Virus record (IMG/VR): IMGVR_UViG_3300009786_000016
Span: 1 to 52,579 of that record
Strand: one strand, 5' to 3'
Source: a virus
Length of the DNA stretch: 52,579 nucleotides
In this document: positions 40,965 to 50,963 of the stretch, piece by piece
How positions within the stretch are numbered: the first letter of the stretch is position 1
How the letters are laid out: each line of letters begins with the position of its first letter
Position numbers and translations under genes: made by a program
Notes under the pieces: generated by a model
The model's database searches: none
Told to the model about the DNA's origin: nothing
What the model saw: only the letters and a program-made list of their open reading frames with translations

Positions 40965-42738
40965 AGTTTGGAAACAATTACAACGAGCTGATTCAGCTTT
41001 TGCTGGGAACGTCACAGGTACTGTTGATGGCGTTGCAGTAGCCACAATTAAATCTGGTGCGGCTAAAGGTACCACATCTAATCAGGATTCTACTTCTACT
41101 ATAAGAAGTGGAACTACCGCCGCTAATGTAGGGTTAGGGAATGTCCCTAATTACTCTGCGGCTACAATGAGAGCTGGAGTGTCTGCAAGTGATGTAGGAT
41201 TAGGAAACGTACCTAACTATTCTGCCGCCACAATGCGTGGTGGAGTAACATCTTCGGATGTAGGTCTTGGCAATGTGGCTAACGAATCACGTGCTACTAT
41301 TCTTGCTGGTACTTTTACTGGTGATGTAACAGGTACTGTTAATGGGGCAAGTGCCGCAACTATAAAGTCAGGTGCCGCTTCTGGAACATCAGCTAAATCT
41401 GCTGTAGATGGTAACGCATCCATTACTATGGTTGGTGGTACACTAAGTATTGGTACCACAGTTGGTGGTGTGTATCCTTTTGCCGTATCAAGCAGTGGAG
41501 CACTGGCTATTGCCGGAGATGAATTTACTGTTGCCGCTACTGGAGAAGTAAGCTCTAAGGGTAGTTTTACTATTAATCAAGACGCAAGTGGAGATTCTGA
41601 GATAATACTGGCGGGCGACAGTACTGGTACTGCTAGAGTAGAAGTTAATGGAGCTAACCCACAATTTGACTTAGGGGGGACTAGTCCACTAGGTTCGTCA
41701 ACTATGTATATAAGAAGAGGTGGTACAGGAAACTCAGGCAGAATCTTGTTTATTACAGGTTCAACTACTACAACCTATGTAGGCTCTGCTAATCAACCGA
41801 TTGCTTATAACGACCAGTTTGGAATCCATCACGCCCATATGTACGACAACACCTCACCGTATTTCGAAAGAGATTTTTCATTGGATGCTTCTGGTAGAAT
41901 GGGTTTCTGGGCTAATGATAAGACTGCATTTAATGGAGTTATTATAGGTTCTGATGGTACTAATAAAGGTTTATATGTAAAGAATGGCGGGATAGGCGTT
42001 GGTTTTAAAAACACTACCGATGGGACATTACAAACTTCAGGCAATATTACGGTTGGTGGTATCCTTAACAGTAATGATACAGATGCGTATGATAAGATTA
42101 GAGTCTGGGAAAACAGTAATTATACAATAGGGATGAAATCAGCTTGTACCTTTGGTTCCCTCAATGATTACGCAATGACCTTTACTATGAATAATGATGG
42201 TGACAGAGGATTCTTATGGAGAGACGTAAGTGATAGTGCTTCTGATGGTGCTATGTCTCTTACTACAGGGGGGTCATTAGCAGTAAAGAAAGGTATAAAC
42301 GTAGGAGTAAAACAAAACCCTCTTATAGGGGGGTGGCATTCAAATGACAAAATATTTGTTACTCCAGCAGATTTTATAGTAAATGATGATAACAGTTATT
42401 ACAATGTAGCACTAGTAGATAATGGTGGTGAATTAAAGCCTATGACATCAGCATTAGAGGCTTATGTTAATATTCCAATCCCAGAGGGATATAAAGCAGT
42501 AACATTCAGGCTTAATGGTACAGGTAGTGTAAGTATTGGTGCTTATTATAGTGATGTAACTACAGCTACAGCTACATCCTGTCAACCACCAACTACTGTT
42601 TATACAAACAACGACTACACGTTTTATTCTTCAGCAGTAGCGTACACTTCCTCAGGTAGATATATAATTTTAAGATGGGCACCATCCTCTACTTCTCATA
42701 GATTGTATGGTGGCTACATAACAATAGAACCAACATAG
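40957..42738 (+). CDS. Tail fibre protein B, 593 aa
   Basis: The N-terminus ([31 protein letters not shown]) matches fibre A. A few [15 protein letters not shown]-type repeats follow, then a long beta-rich body and a C-terminal lectin/knob-like region (from about 480; aromatic, ends [11 protein letters not shown]). Fibre B has far fewer shaft repeats than A and a quite different tip. The two may be alternative or branched receptor-binding proteins sharing one attachment site. Confidence 0.8.
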   Translation: MAKVWKQLQRADSAFAGNVTGTVDGVAVATIKSGAAKGTTSNQDSTSTIRSGTTAANVGLGNVPNYSAATMRAGVSASDVGLGNVPNYSAATMRGGVTSSDVGLGNVANESRATILAGTFTGDVTGTVNGASAATIKSGAASGTSAKSAVDGNASITMVGGTLSIGTTVGGVYPFAVSSSGALAIAGDEFTVAATGEVSSKGSFTINQDASGDSEIILAGDSTGTARVEVNGANPQFDLGGTSPLGSSTMYIRRGGTGNSGRILFITGSTTTTYVGSANQPIAYNDQFGIHHAHMYDNTSPYFERDFSLDASGRMGFWANDKTAFNGVIIGSDGTNKGLYVKNGGIGVGFKNTTDGTLQTSGNITVGGILNSNDTDAYDKIRVWENSNYTIGMKSACTFGSLNDYAMTFTMNNDGDRGFLWRDVSDSASDGAMSLTTGGSLAVKKGINVGVKQNPLIGGWHSNDKIFVTPADFIVNDDNSYYNVALVDNGGELKPMTSALEAYVNIPIPEGYKAVTFRLNGTGSVSIGAYYSDVTTATATSCQPPTTVYTNNDYTFYSSAVAYTSSGRYIILRWAPSSTSHRLYGGYITIEPT

Positions 42739-42746
42739 GTATAGAT

Positions 42747-44240
42747 GTGTCTAAAGAAAAATTATCTAATAATTCATTAGTAAACTTAACATCGAAGCCA
42801 ACTTCATATAAGACGCAATCAAAGCTTGCACACCTTTATAATGAGAGCGATGTTCAGATTACTAGCACACAAGACCCTATAACGCACAATCTTATTAATG
42901 TAATAGAAGAACTTAGAGCAGACTTCAATAAACTTCACGATGATGTACAGCACGTTTATAGAATGTTGTATAATGCTTTTGGTACTGCTGAATCTGAAAA
43001 ATGGGATTCAGTAGGAGCTACAGGAGCTACTGGAGCTCAAGGGGCTACTGGAGCTAAAGGTTCTACGGGTAGTGCCGGAGCTACAGGTGGAACAGGAGGA
43101 ACTGGTCCAACTGGTAGCACAGGTCCAACAGGTCCTACAGGACCAACAGGGTCAACGGGACCAGAAGGTTTAGTTTGGAGAGGTACTTATAGTGGTTCTA
43201 CTGCCTATACAGTAGATGATTCAGTTTATTATAGCGGCTCTTCTTATATTTGTATTAAAAACAGTACTGGTAATGCACCCACAAATGATACTTACTTCAC
43301 TGAACTAAGTGTTAAAGGTGATACTGGTTCGACTGGTTCATCAGGAGCTACAGGAGCAACTGGTCCAGCAGGTTCGAATGGTAATAATGGAGCAACAGGT
43401 GCTCAAGGAGCTAAAGGGAATACTGGAGCCACAGGAAGTGCTGGGGCAAAAGGGAATACTGGAAATGCAGGTTCTAATGGTACAGATGGCTCAAATGGAA
43501 GTAATGGTTCTGCTGGTGCTAAGGGTGATACTGGTTCTACAGGTCCTACGGGAGCACAGGGAGCTACAGGAGCCGTAGGAGCTAAAGGAAATATTGGTAA
43601 TACAGGTAGTGCTGGAGCGACAGGAGCAAATAGTACGGTCGCAGGACCTACTGGTGCAACTGGAGCTCAAGGAGCGACAGGTGCTCAAGGAGCAACAGGT
43701 AGTGCAGGAGCTAAAGGAAACACAGGAGCCCAAGGGGCAACTGGAGCCACAGGAGCCAATAGTACAGTAGCAGGACCTACAGGAGCTACAGGCAGTGCTG
43801 GAGCAAAAGGCGACACAGGTTCAGCTGGAAGTGCTGGAGCTAAGGGCAATAAAGGGGATACTGGAAGTACTGGTTCTCAAGGTGCTACTGGTGCGAATAG
43901 CACGGTTGCGGGACCTACGGGAGCAACGGGTGCAAATAGTACTGTTGCTGGACCCACAGGGGCTACAGGTTCTCAAGGTGCAACTGGAGCGGCTGGTGCG
44001 AAAGGGAATACAGGTTCAGCGGGGGCAACAGGAAGTACTGGTCCACAAGGTTCAATAGGTGCTACTGGAAGTGCGGGAGCAACAGGAGCCGCAGGTCCTA
44101 CAGGTGCTACAGGTGCAACAGGTGCAACGGGTGCAGATGGTTCAGGTACCCTAGATACAACTGCAACATTCTTGACAAGTACTAAAGGTGCTACAAAGAC
44201 AATTACAGTTGTAGACGGTATCATAACACAGATTAAATAG
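42747..44240 (+). CDS. Collagen-like fibre protein with embedded carbohydrate-binding-like module, 497 aa
   Basis: GTG start. The first ~90 residues are a helical head. Two long blocks of Gly-X-Thr/Gly-X-Y triplets follow ([23 protein letters not shown]), with four or five [13 protein letters not shown] units. Between the blocks (about 143-190) is a compact aromatic module, [19 protein letters not shown]...SYICI...NAPTND..F, resembling the CBM5/12-type modules that bind polysaccharides. A short beta end follows. It is probably a surface-exposed, trimeric fibre. Confidence 0.8.
   Translation: MSKEKLSNNSLVNLTSKPTSYKTQSKLAHLYNESDVQITSTQDPITHNLINVIEELRADFNKLHDDVQHVYRMLYNAFGTAESEKWDSVGATGATGAQGATGAKGSTGSAGATGGTGGTGPTGSTGPTGPTGPTGSTGPEGLVWRGTYSGSTAYTVDDSVYYSGSSYICIKNSTGNAPTNDTYFTELSVKGDTGSTGSSGATGATGPAGSNGNNGATGAQGAKGNTGATGSAGAKGNTGNAGSNGTDGSNGSNGSAGAKGDTGSTGPTGAQGATGAVGAKGNIGNTGSAGATGANSTVAGPTGATGAQGATGAQGATGSAGAKGNTGAQGATGATGANSTVAGPTGATGSAGAKGDTGSAGSAGAKGNKGDTGSTGSQGATGANSTVAGPTGATGANSTVAGPTGATGSQGATGAAGAKGNTGSAGATGSTGPQGSIGATGSAGATGAAGPTGATGATGATGADGSGTLDTTATFLTSTKGATKTITVVDGIITQIK
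43018..44143 (+). repeat. Collagen-like triplet repeats within the CDS
   Basis: Nine-base periodicity encoding Gly-X-Y, interrupted at about 43165-43325 by the aromatic module. Gly codons are mainly GGA and GGT and Thr codons vary (ACA, ACT, ACG), so the DNA repeat is looser than the protein repeat. Confidence 0.85.
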
Positions 44241-44287
44241 ATTACGTGATTGTAATCACTAAAAAGTATGATTAAACAAGGATTAGT

Positions 44288-44455
44288 ATGACAAAATCTG
44301 AACTAGAGATTGAGATAAAGCATTGGAAAGATGAGGTTGAGAAATCTCTAAAATTTGTTGAGGGGAAAAGTTATGATATTATAGCTATAAAAGAAGCTAT
44401 GGCTATTCTATTAGAACTTGTTGGTAGACCTAATCCACCAAATGAAGATGAGTAA
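44288..44455 (+). CDS. Hypothetical small protein, 55 aa
   Basis: AAGGA precedes ATG 44288. Acidic helix-turn-helix-like hairpin with Leu/Ile heptads (coiled coil likely), ending RPNPPNEDE. First gene after the fibre block and before the lysis genes. No family recognised. Confidence 0.5.
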   Translation: MTKSELEIEIKHWKDEVEKSLKFVEGKSYDIIAIKEAMAILLELVGRPNPPNEDE

Positions 44456-44489
44456 TAATTCAGGAACAATAATTAGCGGAATATGAAGA

Positions 44490-44810
44490 ATGGATTTTAT
44501 TGCGGTATACGGCGAAGCTGGAATGATAGGCGTCGTGGGAGCAATGTTTGTTTATCTGGTGGTACAGATGTCGAACAAAGCTTCTGCTCAACAGGAAACA
44601 TTAGAAGATTTAAAAATAGAGAACAAGGGTCAATCGGAAACTCTTGAGAATATGGAAGGTATGATAATTAAATTGATTGGCAGGTGGAATGCCAGTGATG
44701 ATAAATTAGACAGGAAGTTTGATGCCTTAAATAAAGAAATAAACGATTTAGACAACCAAGTATCTGAAATAAAAGGTAGTCTAAGCAGAGTTAACGGGAA
44801 AAATCATTAA
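44490..44810 (+). CDS. Holin-like membrane protein, 106 aa
   Basis: One N-terminal hydrophobic helix (about 9-28, GMIGVVGAMFVYLVVQM) followed by a long charged coiled coil (about 35-100). The layout matches a class of small phage holin-like proteins that precede the endolysin. It stands three genes upstream of the lysozyme. Confidence 0.55.
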   Translation: MDFIAVYGEAGMIGVVGAMFVYLVVQMSNKASAQQETLEDLKIENKGQSETLENMEGMIIKLIGRWNASDDKLDRKFDALNKEINDLDNQVSEIKGSLSRVNGKNH

Positions 44811-44811
44811 T

Positions 44812-44958
44812 ATGGATAGTTTAAAAGTAAGTGCAATCAGTACAAGTCTAGGAGCAGTATACTACACCGAAGTTATTTCTGGGGTATTAATGTGTATAAT
44901 GTTTGTAGCACAGATTTATTACTTATATTTGAAAACAAAAAAGATAAAGGAGTCTTAA
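44812..44958 (+). CDS. Small membrane protein, holin candidate, 48 aa
   Basis: A short gene encoding one hydrophobic span (about 18-40, VISGVLMCIMFVAQIYYLYL) with a basic C-terminus (KTKKIKES). The stop codon is followed immediately by the next ATG. Its position in the lysis cluster suggests a second holin or antiholin partner. Confidence 0.5.
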   Translation: MDSLKVSAISTSLGAVYYTEVISGVLMCIMFVAQIYYLYLKTKKIKES

Positions 44959-45186
44959 ATGGACTTTAAGAAAATGCTGATGGATATGGCACAAGCTCAG
45001 GCTGATAAGATGCAGGATGAAGCAATGGGCTTTATTGCATCTGATGAGTTTGCTGATGCGATAGCCACCAAGATAAACGAAAAGATTAATATCCCTTTCG
45101 TCTCTGAAGAGAAAGAGCAACTACTCTTTGAGAAGGTTGTGGACGTAGTAACTGACCTAATGGAAGGTGTCTTTAAAGGCAAGTAA
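44959..45186 (+). CDS. Hypothetical lysis-region protein, 75 aa
   Basis: Strong AAAGGAG before ATG 44959. Helical and charged with no membrane span. The stop overlaps the endolysin start (TAATG). It may tune endolysin translation; function unknown. Confidence 0.5.
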   Translation: MDFKKMLMDMAQAQADKMQDEAMGFIASDEFADAIATKINEKINIPFVSEEKEQLLFEKVVDVVTDLMEGVFKGK

Positions 45187-45662
45187 TGGGCTTTACTGAA
45201 TGCTGTGGAGTCGTTTTAGACCACGAAGGTGGATATGTAAATGACAAAGATGACCCCGGTGGTGAAACTAAGTTTGGTATAACCAAACGTCAATATCCTG
45301 AACTAAATATTAAGGAGTTGACTATTGGTGAAGCAATGGACATCTATAAGAGAGATTACTGGAATAAAGGTAAGGTCTCTAGTGTCCCTAGTGGGTTACA
45401 ACTTATTTATTTCGATATGGTTGTAAATGTAGGCAAAAGTAGAGCTGTGAAAATTCTACAATCTGCCTTGAATGGTAAAGGTATTCCTACAACTGTTGAT
45501 GGAGGAATAGGACCGAATACAATAAGGAATCTAAAGAAGTCTAATCTTGAACCAGAGAGACTACGTAGTTACCGAATTAAATATTATGCTGATTTGGTTT
45601 CTCGTAAGCCTACTCTAGAGAAATATTGGTACGGATGGTACAGAAGAGCAAAAAAAACATAG
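45186..45662 (+). CDS. Endolysin, GH108-type lysozyme, 158 aa
   Basis: The N-terminal motif HE14GGYVNDKDDPGGETKFGIT is the signature of glycoside hydrolase family 108, whose Glu cleaves peptidoglycan glycan strands. The C-terminal ~70 residues (VDGGIGPNTI...YYADL...W..GW..R) match the small peptidoglycan-binding domain usually joined to it. No signal peptide, so a holin is needed for export, and holin-like genes lie upstream. Confidence 0.93.
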   Translation: MGFTECCGVVLDHEGGYVNDKDDPGGETKFGITKRQYPELNIKELTIGEAMDIYKRDYWNKGKVSSVPSGLQLIYFDMVVNVGKSRAVKILQSALNGKGIPTTVDGGIGPNTIRNLKKSNLEPERLRSYRIKYYADLVSRKPTLEKYWYGWYRRAKKT

Positions 45663-45967
45663 TGTACGATACAGTTGATTTCAACTTAGCGAGTGGAAAG
45701 GATATCTTCAATAAGCTTGCTTTCAAAGGGACAAAGAGATGGAGGAAGGAGGCTCCAGAATTGTGCCCATACTGCTGTGGAGATGAGATTCAAGGAGTAG
45801 AGATACTTGGAGCTAAAGACGGACCCTTATTTTGGGAATGCAGTATGTGTGCTGAGAGAATGTTAAGATACACTCAGACAACAACAATCAAGTACTTAGA
45901 AAAAACCGTCGACTTATACGTCGACCTTGAAGGGCTGGCAAATATATGGGAACAATTACCGAATTAG
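45662..45967 (+). CDS. Zinc-ribbon protein, 101 aa (GTG start)
   Basis: GTG 45662 overlaps the endolysin stop as TAGTG and is preferred over an upstream in-frame ATG at 45626 that lies well inside the endolysin. CPYCC and CSMC form two knuckles about 25 residues apart. The remainder is beta-rich, ending in an acidic helix. Similar small ribbons often sit next to packaging or lysis genes; function unknown. Confidence 0.55.
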   Translation: MYDTVDFNLASGKDIFNKLAFKGTKRWRKEAPELCPYCCGDEIQGVEILGAKDGPLFWECSMCAERMLRYTQTTTIKYLEKTVDLYVDLEGLANIWEQLPN

Positions 45968-46740
45968 ATAAAGGCGTAGTTAGGCGTGGAATCATTACAC
46001 CAGATAAGCATTTTCCGTTACACGACGCACCTGCAATAAATGTTGTACTAAAAGCTATTAAGATTATTAAACCCGATTTCTATGTCGACCTCGGGGACAC
46101 CGGTGAATTTAGTTCAGTTTCACATCACCAGTGGAAGAATAAGACTAAACCACCTCTGGAGTATGTACTCCCAAGGGTTTATGAAGATATTAAGGCTGTT
46201 AATGAGGGGATGGACTTAATTGATGATGCACTTAATGCCGTAAAAGTAAAGGATAGATATTTCTGTGAAGGAAACCACGACCAATGGCTTAACTACTTTG
46301 CTAATGATAATCCATATCTCCAAGGACTTAATGTGGAAGATGCTCTTCTTCTTAAGCAGAGGGGTTATGAGTATTATCCTAATGGGAAATATCTTAAGAT
46401 AGGCGACTTATGGTTTTATCACGGAAATCATTACGGAGGTATGTATCACGCAAGGAACCACTTATTAAAGCTTGGTGTGAACATAATGTACGGGCATTGG
46501 CACGATTTACAGCAATCAAGTGTTACCCATATGGATGGACCGAAGTCAGCTTGGTCTTTGGGATGCTTAAAAGATATGAGTGATGAGAAAAATGAATGGC
46601 TTAAAAATAGGAAGACTAATTGGGCACACGCTTTTGCAGTCGTTGATTACTATACAGATGACAGGTTCACAGTACACATTGTTAATATTATTGATGGTGT
46701 TACTAGCTTATGGGGCGAGGTTTTAAACGGGAATAAATAA
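45946..46740 (+). CDS. Calcineurin-like metallophosphoesterase, 264 aa
   Basis: All dimetal motifs are present in order: D20-x-H22, D48LGD51, GNH111D112, H159 and H162 in YHGNH, and GH184WH186. It should hydrolyse phosphomono- or diesters, and the natural substrate cannot be read from the sequence. It is encoded among lysis and tail genes, so it is made late. Possible roles are DNA-end processing, nucleotide-signal degradation or a virion-carried enzyme. Confidence 0.88.
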   Translation: MGTITELDKGVVRRGIITPDKHFPLHDAPAINVVLKAIKIIKPDFYVDLGDTGEFSSVSHHQWKNKTKPPLEYVLPRVYEDIKAVNEGMDLIDDALNAVKVKDRYFCEGNHDQWLNYFANDNPYLQGLNVEDALLLKQRGYEYYPNGKYLKIGDLWFYHGNHYGGMYHARNHLLKLGVNIMYGHWHDLQQSSVTHMDGPKSAWSLGCLKDMSDEKNEWLKNRKTNWAHAFAVVDYYTDDRFTVHIVNIIDGVTSLWGEVLNGNK

Positions 46741-47021
46741 TGCCTAAACAGAATTTTGAAATAAAAACCTTTACTAAGGGTATCGTAAGTAATCCTAGTG
46801 ATGCTTTAGATATCCCAGATGATGCGGCTACTTACAGTCTAAATGTAGACCCACTAACAGAGGGTTCTATAGGAGGGATACCAGACGATGCCGCTTTAAA
46901 AGTATCTGGATTTACTGTTAATGTAAGTAGTATCACTTATTCCCAAGGTGATTCAACTTTTACTGCGGTTGGAACCCCGGGTGTAGGTGAACAGTATGAC
47001 CCACCAGACGAGTCAGGATAA
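46740..47021 (+). CDS. Small tail-associated protein, 93 aa
   Basis: Start overlaps the preceding stop (TAATG). The N-terminal pattern F-T-K-G-I-V-S-N-P-x-D-x-x-D-I-P-D-D-A-A-x-Y-S-x-N is one I associate with the start of large podoviral tail proteins. Here it is followed after 3 bases by a separate 1312-residue gene. The large protein may have been split, or the small one may be an independent partner. Confidence 0.5.
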   Translation: MPKQNFEIKTFTKGIVSNPSDALDIPDDAATYSLNVDPLTEGSIGGIPDDAALKVSGFTVNVSSITYSQGDSTFTAVGTPGVGEQYDPPDESG

Positions 47022-47024
47022 ATA

Positions 47025-50000
47025 ATGGCGAATTGGAATAAAAGCTATTTTGAAATCTCTGGTACCTTTACTGGTGCGGGAGATTCTGATTATGAAATCT
47101 ATATTAACAATCTCGATACCCTAGTTTGGAGGTATAAAGTAAACGGAGTTTGGTCTAGCACATCTGTACATAATCTCACTGGGGCTGGATATTCCCCGCA
47201 AGCGTCAACTATAACTCACACTGCTTCTGGTGCTTCAAATCCTACACTAGTTACTGGGATGCCGTTTACTGGAGCCGCTATCCCCGTTGGTGCAAGAGTT
47301 GGAGTTGTTACTGATACAACACATTTTGAAATGACTGATGCGGATGGAATTGCTATTGTACCAACTGGTACAAAGTCTGGTCAAACATTAGAAGTCACAC
47401 CCGGACACTACACGACGGCAAATTGGGCTGTGGCTACTACTATACCACTTGGTGGTACAGGTGTCAAAGTTAAGTTTACTAGACCTACTAAATCTTATTA
47501 TAATACCGGAGATAAATGGAGCTGGACTCAGTATGCAGTATTGCAATTAAACCCATCAACAGATTCTGGTTATAATACTTTAGAGATAATTGAACGGAGC
47601 GATAAGAAAGACTTAATAGCTATAAGCGACACTACTGGTAAGGTTGCTCTTATAGAAGATTTTGAAAATACTCCTACCGTTACCCAAACAAATTTAGGAT
47701 TAGGTGCTCTTCCAGCTATTGATACCTGTCATAGAAATAAAGAGATATACGTTGCGGCTGGTAGAACGAAATCTCCAAGATTTATTGGATATACTAAGAA
47801 TCTTGGATTCGATGGACTTGGAGACACATTTGCACTTATAGAAGACAAAGCATACGAACAAATAGATTCAGAATCATTTGATGCTAAGGCAATGAATGAC
47901 TTTGTATTCCTTAGAGGTGACGCCTCTACACAGGGGGCTGGCAATATAGTAGTTGGGATTATATACGGTGAGTCAAAGCTATATATTTGGAACAAGGATG
48001 ATTCAAAAGTTTATATATTTACTTTAGGTCAACCAGCTATTCGTATTAGACCAGACGCTAGTGTTAGCACAGGAACAGGCACTTCGAATGTTATTAATGG
48101 TGTTGCTGTTATGACAGAATCACAACAAGAGGGTTATTGTAATACAATAGAGTGTTGGAGTATCCCATTTTCTGGGGCTGGAGTAGGTCAAGGTGCTAAC
48201 CTTGATAGGAGAGTAAATATAAAAGCACCAACCAACAATACAAATGTATCATTATTCACAGACTTTCTTATCGTGAGTACAAATTTTGACCGGGAAACGG
48301 TTGGTAATAAATATCATATAATTTTTGCTTCACAAATGTCTGGGATAGAGGAAATTAACAATACTTGTTTATTTAAATCTCTAAATTTTGATGAAATCGA
48401 TAGCATTACAACCTATGACAATATCTCTCCGGGTTTAGATTATACTAGTGAAAATGCCTATGGCGGTCATCGTTTTGTTAGCAGGAGGGTTAAGCAAAAT
48501 TTTGAATGGGAGGGTTATGAACAAGAAGAAGACGGCGTCCCCGAGGTTTCTGCTGAGAGGAAGAATACCACCAGACAATTTGTAACTGCTACGAACGGTT
48601 CATTGGCACATATTAGTGCAATACAGGATATTTCTTTAGACTTTTCTGGATACTCCAGTAATGGCGAAAACCCTATGTTTCATTTCACAGCTAAGATAGC
48701 CGCACATACGGACTACGAAGAAACAGGTGACTTATCGGAATGGTATGATGATGCAGACATAGTCGAGAACGATTATGACCTAAGTGTAAATTGGTGGCAA
48801 GGTCCGTTTTGGCAAGACAGTGCTGGTAAGATTCTTGCGGTATCTTGGACAACATTTCAAATAAGTGCACTTGCTACATCAGTAACAAAAGGTCCTAAAC
48901 TTTTTCATTTTATGGACTGGGTTAATGACTCTATGTTTCAAACACATTATGAGATGGATAGTGGCGGTGGTGCCGCCCAACATTTTACGTGGTTCCTTGA
49001 TGCTTTCAGTGAAAGATTGGTTGACAATATTGATTTTCCACCTAATAATAGACCAAATTTTTGTAAAGACGCAGGAAGTGGTATGAAACACAATTTTATT
49101 GGAGATATAGATACAAATGGTTTAAGGTATGGATTTATAACTCCTAGACCATATGCTGTAGGTGGAGTTTATTCAAGAATATATACATTTAATACACCAT
49201 ATTCTACAGGCGGTGACGAACTTTGGGATGCTGAGGGAGGTTGGATTTATCCCAATATTTCCGGCACTATGTATACAAGAGCTAATGCTATTAACGGAGA
49301 ATGGGCTAGCGTATCTCAGCCTCCTTTTGTAATATCTAGGTTAGAGTGTTCTGATTCAGAAGATTCGAAAAGATCGCAACTTGGTGATACTGATTATGGT
49401 ATGACAATAAGTAGTGGTTATCCTAGCTCTACACATCGTCAATTAGTAATGCAAGGACCGGACGAAGGTCAGACTAGTGGAAATACACCTCGTATCAGTG
49501 AAGTCCAAATGCACGCAACTAATAATACTACACTGACTAACTTATTAGGCAATAGTGGTGGGTGGGTTACCTTTGGTAATGTAACTCAACATACTGTAGA
49601 TGCTTGGGAAGGTGGAGCAACTAAGAAAAGTTTTTATAGAATGGCTATAGTATATGACGGCTACCAAGAGAGTACTCTTCTATCTGTAACTAAATCATTT
49701 AGTCAGACGGCTGATTTTGAATATGCTCTAAAATTTACAATCACCATTGATGGAGCTTGGATACCGCCGGATAGAGTTGCTAGTATTGTAATATATAGAG
49801 CTGATGACCCAATAGAACTATCAGTAAGTCCTGCTGGATTATATCGCTTTATCGAAGAGATTCCATTAGTTTCGTTTAGTCAAGATAGTTCTGCTAATTT
49901 TACATATACTGTATACGATACTGGAACATCTGCTGGTTCTTATGGTGCTATAAATGGTATAGCTGAGACTCTTAGTAACTTACATATGAAGTACTCTGTT

Positions 50001-50963
50001 TGTGCTTCTGTAAATGGATATATGTTTATAGGTAATTGCGAACACTCTAAGTTCGATTCTGCTGAGAACTTTATTTTTAGGTCTCAAGCCGGTAAGTTTA
50101 GTATTTTTGATTGGTCTAAAGATTTTACACCAGTAGATTTTATTCCTAAAGCAATAGCTGGATTTATGGGTAAACTATATGTATTTGGTTCTAATAAGAC
50201 TGCCATTATTAATCCTGAAACACTTATTGTCGAAGACGAGATAAACGGAGTAGGTTGCGTAGGACCGAAGGCTATACAAAATACACCTAGCGGGCTATAT
50301 TGGTTTGACCAAAATAATATTTATATGGCTTCTCCGCAGATAAGAAAAATAGGAACTCCTATTTTAAAACAAGAGACTAAGGGTTGGGCTGTATTATCAG
50401 ATAACGTAAAAGCTTCGGCTGTTTCTGGGTATGATTCGAATAGACATTGCTACTTAATATATTTTAAAGATGGTTCGGATAATCGAGTATGGAGTTATTA
50501 CATTGCCACTAGTAGATGGGATTTATGGGAAACAGATTTTAGAGTATACGATACTGTACAAGGTAGCGATGGACATTGTATTTTATTAATGGAGAATGGT
50601 AGGATATCTAAACATCTAGGTGGTTCTAATAAGAGGGATTGGGAATTCCAAAGTAAAAAGTTATCCTTTGGACAGGGTACTGTAAGGAAAAAATTTAAGT
50701 CTATCAAGGTAGATTCTACTTCTAAGAGTAAGACTGGACTAAGTTACAAGACTAATGATAATAACTCATCTTGGCAAACTGGGACAGATATAAGCTCAAG
50801 GTATTTTGGAACTTCTACTGGAGGTAATGCTCTAAAAGTAGCTAGTTCAGATTCAACACTTAGGTGGATTCAAGTAAAAATAACAGGTGATAATGACCAG
50901 AGCAATAGTAATGTGTTAGCAAAAAGTCTTGGATTAGTTTATAAACCAAAGAGTCCTAGATAA
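47025..50963 (+). CDS. Very large tail (nozzle-like) protein, 1312 aa
   Basis: Beta-rich throughout, with Ig-like/lectin-like N-terminal segments (first ~170 residues), a propeller-like middle (repeating strands such as KLYIWNKDDSKVYIF) and a C-terminal domain with LYVFGSNKTAIINP, SGLYWFDQNNIYMASPQ and RVWSYYIATSRWDLWE. These last motifs recur in large tail-nozzle proteins of short-tailed phages. It is probably the tail tube end/needle base of the virion. No enzyme motif seen. Confidence 0.65.
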   Translation: MANWNKSYFEISGTFTGAGDSDYEIYINNLDTLVWRYKVNGVWSSTSVHNLTGAGYSPQASTITHTASGASNPTLVTGMPFTGAAIPVGARVGVVTDTTHFEMTDADGIAIVPTGTKSGQTLEVTPGHYTTANWAVATTIPLGGTGVKVKFTRPTKSYYNTGDKWSWTQYAVLQLNPSTDSGYNTLEIIERSDKKDLIAISDTTGKVALIEDFENTPTVTQTNLGLGALPAIDTCHRNKEIYVAAGRTKSPRFIGYTKNLGFDGLGDTFALIEDKAYEQIDSESFDAKAMNDFVFLRGDASTQGAGNIVVGIIYGESKLYIWNKDDSKVYIFTLGQPAIRIRPDASVSTGTGTSNVINGVAVMTESQQEGYCNTIECWSIPFSGAGVGQGANLDRRVNIKAPTNNTNVSLFTDFLIVSTNFDRETVGNKYHIIFASQMSGIEEINNTCLFKSLNFDEIDSITTYDNISPGLDYTSENAYGGHRFVSRRVKQNFEWEGYEQEEDGVPEVSAERKNTTRQFVTATNGSLAHISAIQDISLDFSGYSSNGENPMFHFTAKIAAHTDYEETGDLSEWYDDADIVENDYDLSVNWWQGPFWQDSAGKILAVSWTTFQISALATSVTKGPKLFHFMDWVNDSMFQTHYEMDSGGGAAQHFTWFLDAFSERLVDNIDFPPNNRPNFCKDAGSGMKHNFIGDIDTNGLRYGFITPRPYAVGGVYSRIYTFNTPYSTGGDELWDAEGGWIYPNISGTMYTRANAINGEWASVSQPPFVISRLECSDSEDSKRSQLGDTDYGMTISSGYPSSTHRQLVMQGPDEGQTSGNTPRISEVQMHATNNTTLTNLLGNSGGWVTFGNVTQHTVDAWEGGATKKSFYRMAIVYDGYQESTLLSVTKSFSQTADFEYALKFTITIDGAWIPPDRVASIVIYRADDPIELSVSPAGLYRFIEEIPLVSFSQDSSANFTYTVYDTGTSAGSYGAINGIAETLSNLHMKYSVCASVNGYMFIGNCEHSKFDSAENFIFRSQAGKFSIFDWSKDFTPVDFIPKAIAGFMGKLYVFGSNKTAIINPETLIVEDEINGVGCVGPKAIQNTPSGLYWFDQNNIYMASPQIRKIGTPILKQETKGWAVLSDNVKASAVSGYDSNRHCYLIYFKDGSDNRVWSYYIATSRWDLWETDFRVYDTVQGSDGHCILLMENGRISKHLGGSNKRDWEFQSKKLSFGQGTVRKKFKSIKVDSTSKSKTGLSYKTNDNNSSWQTGTDISSRYFGTSTGGNALKVASSDSTLRWIQVKITGDNDQSNSNVLAKSLGLVYKPKSPR

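Noticed and set aside
43018-44143. Minisatellite or CRISPR-like repeat
   Set aside because: The nine-base periodicity encodes collagen-like Gly-X-Y triplets in one long frame and needs no other explanation.
44246-44258. Terminator after the collagen-like gene
   Set aside because: GTGATT/AATCAC has almost no loop and no T-run, too weak to call.
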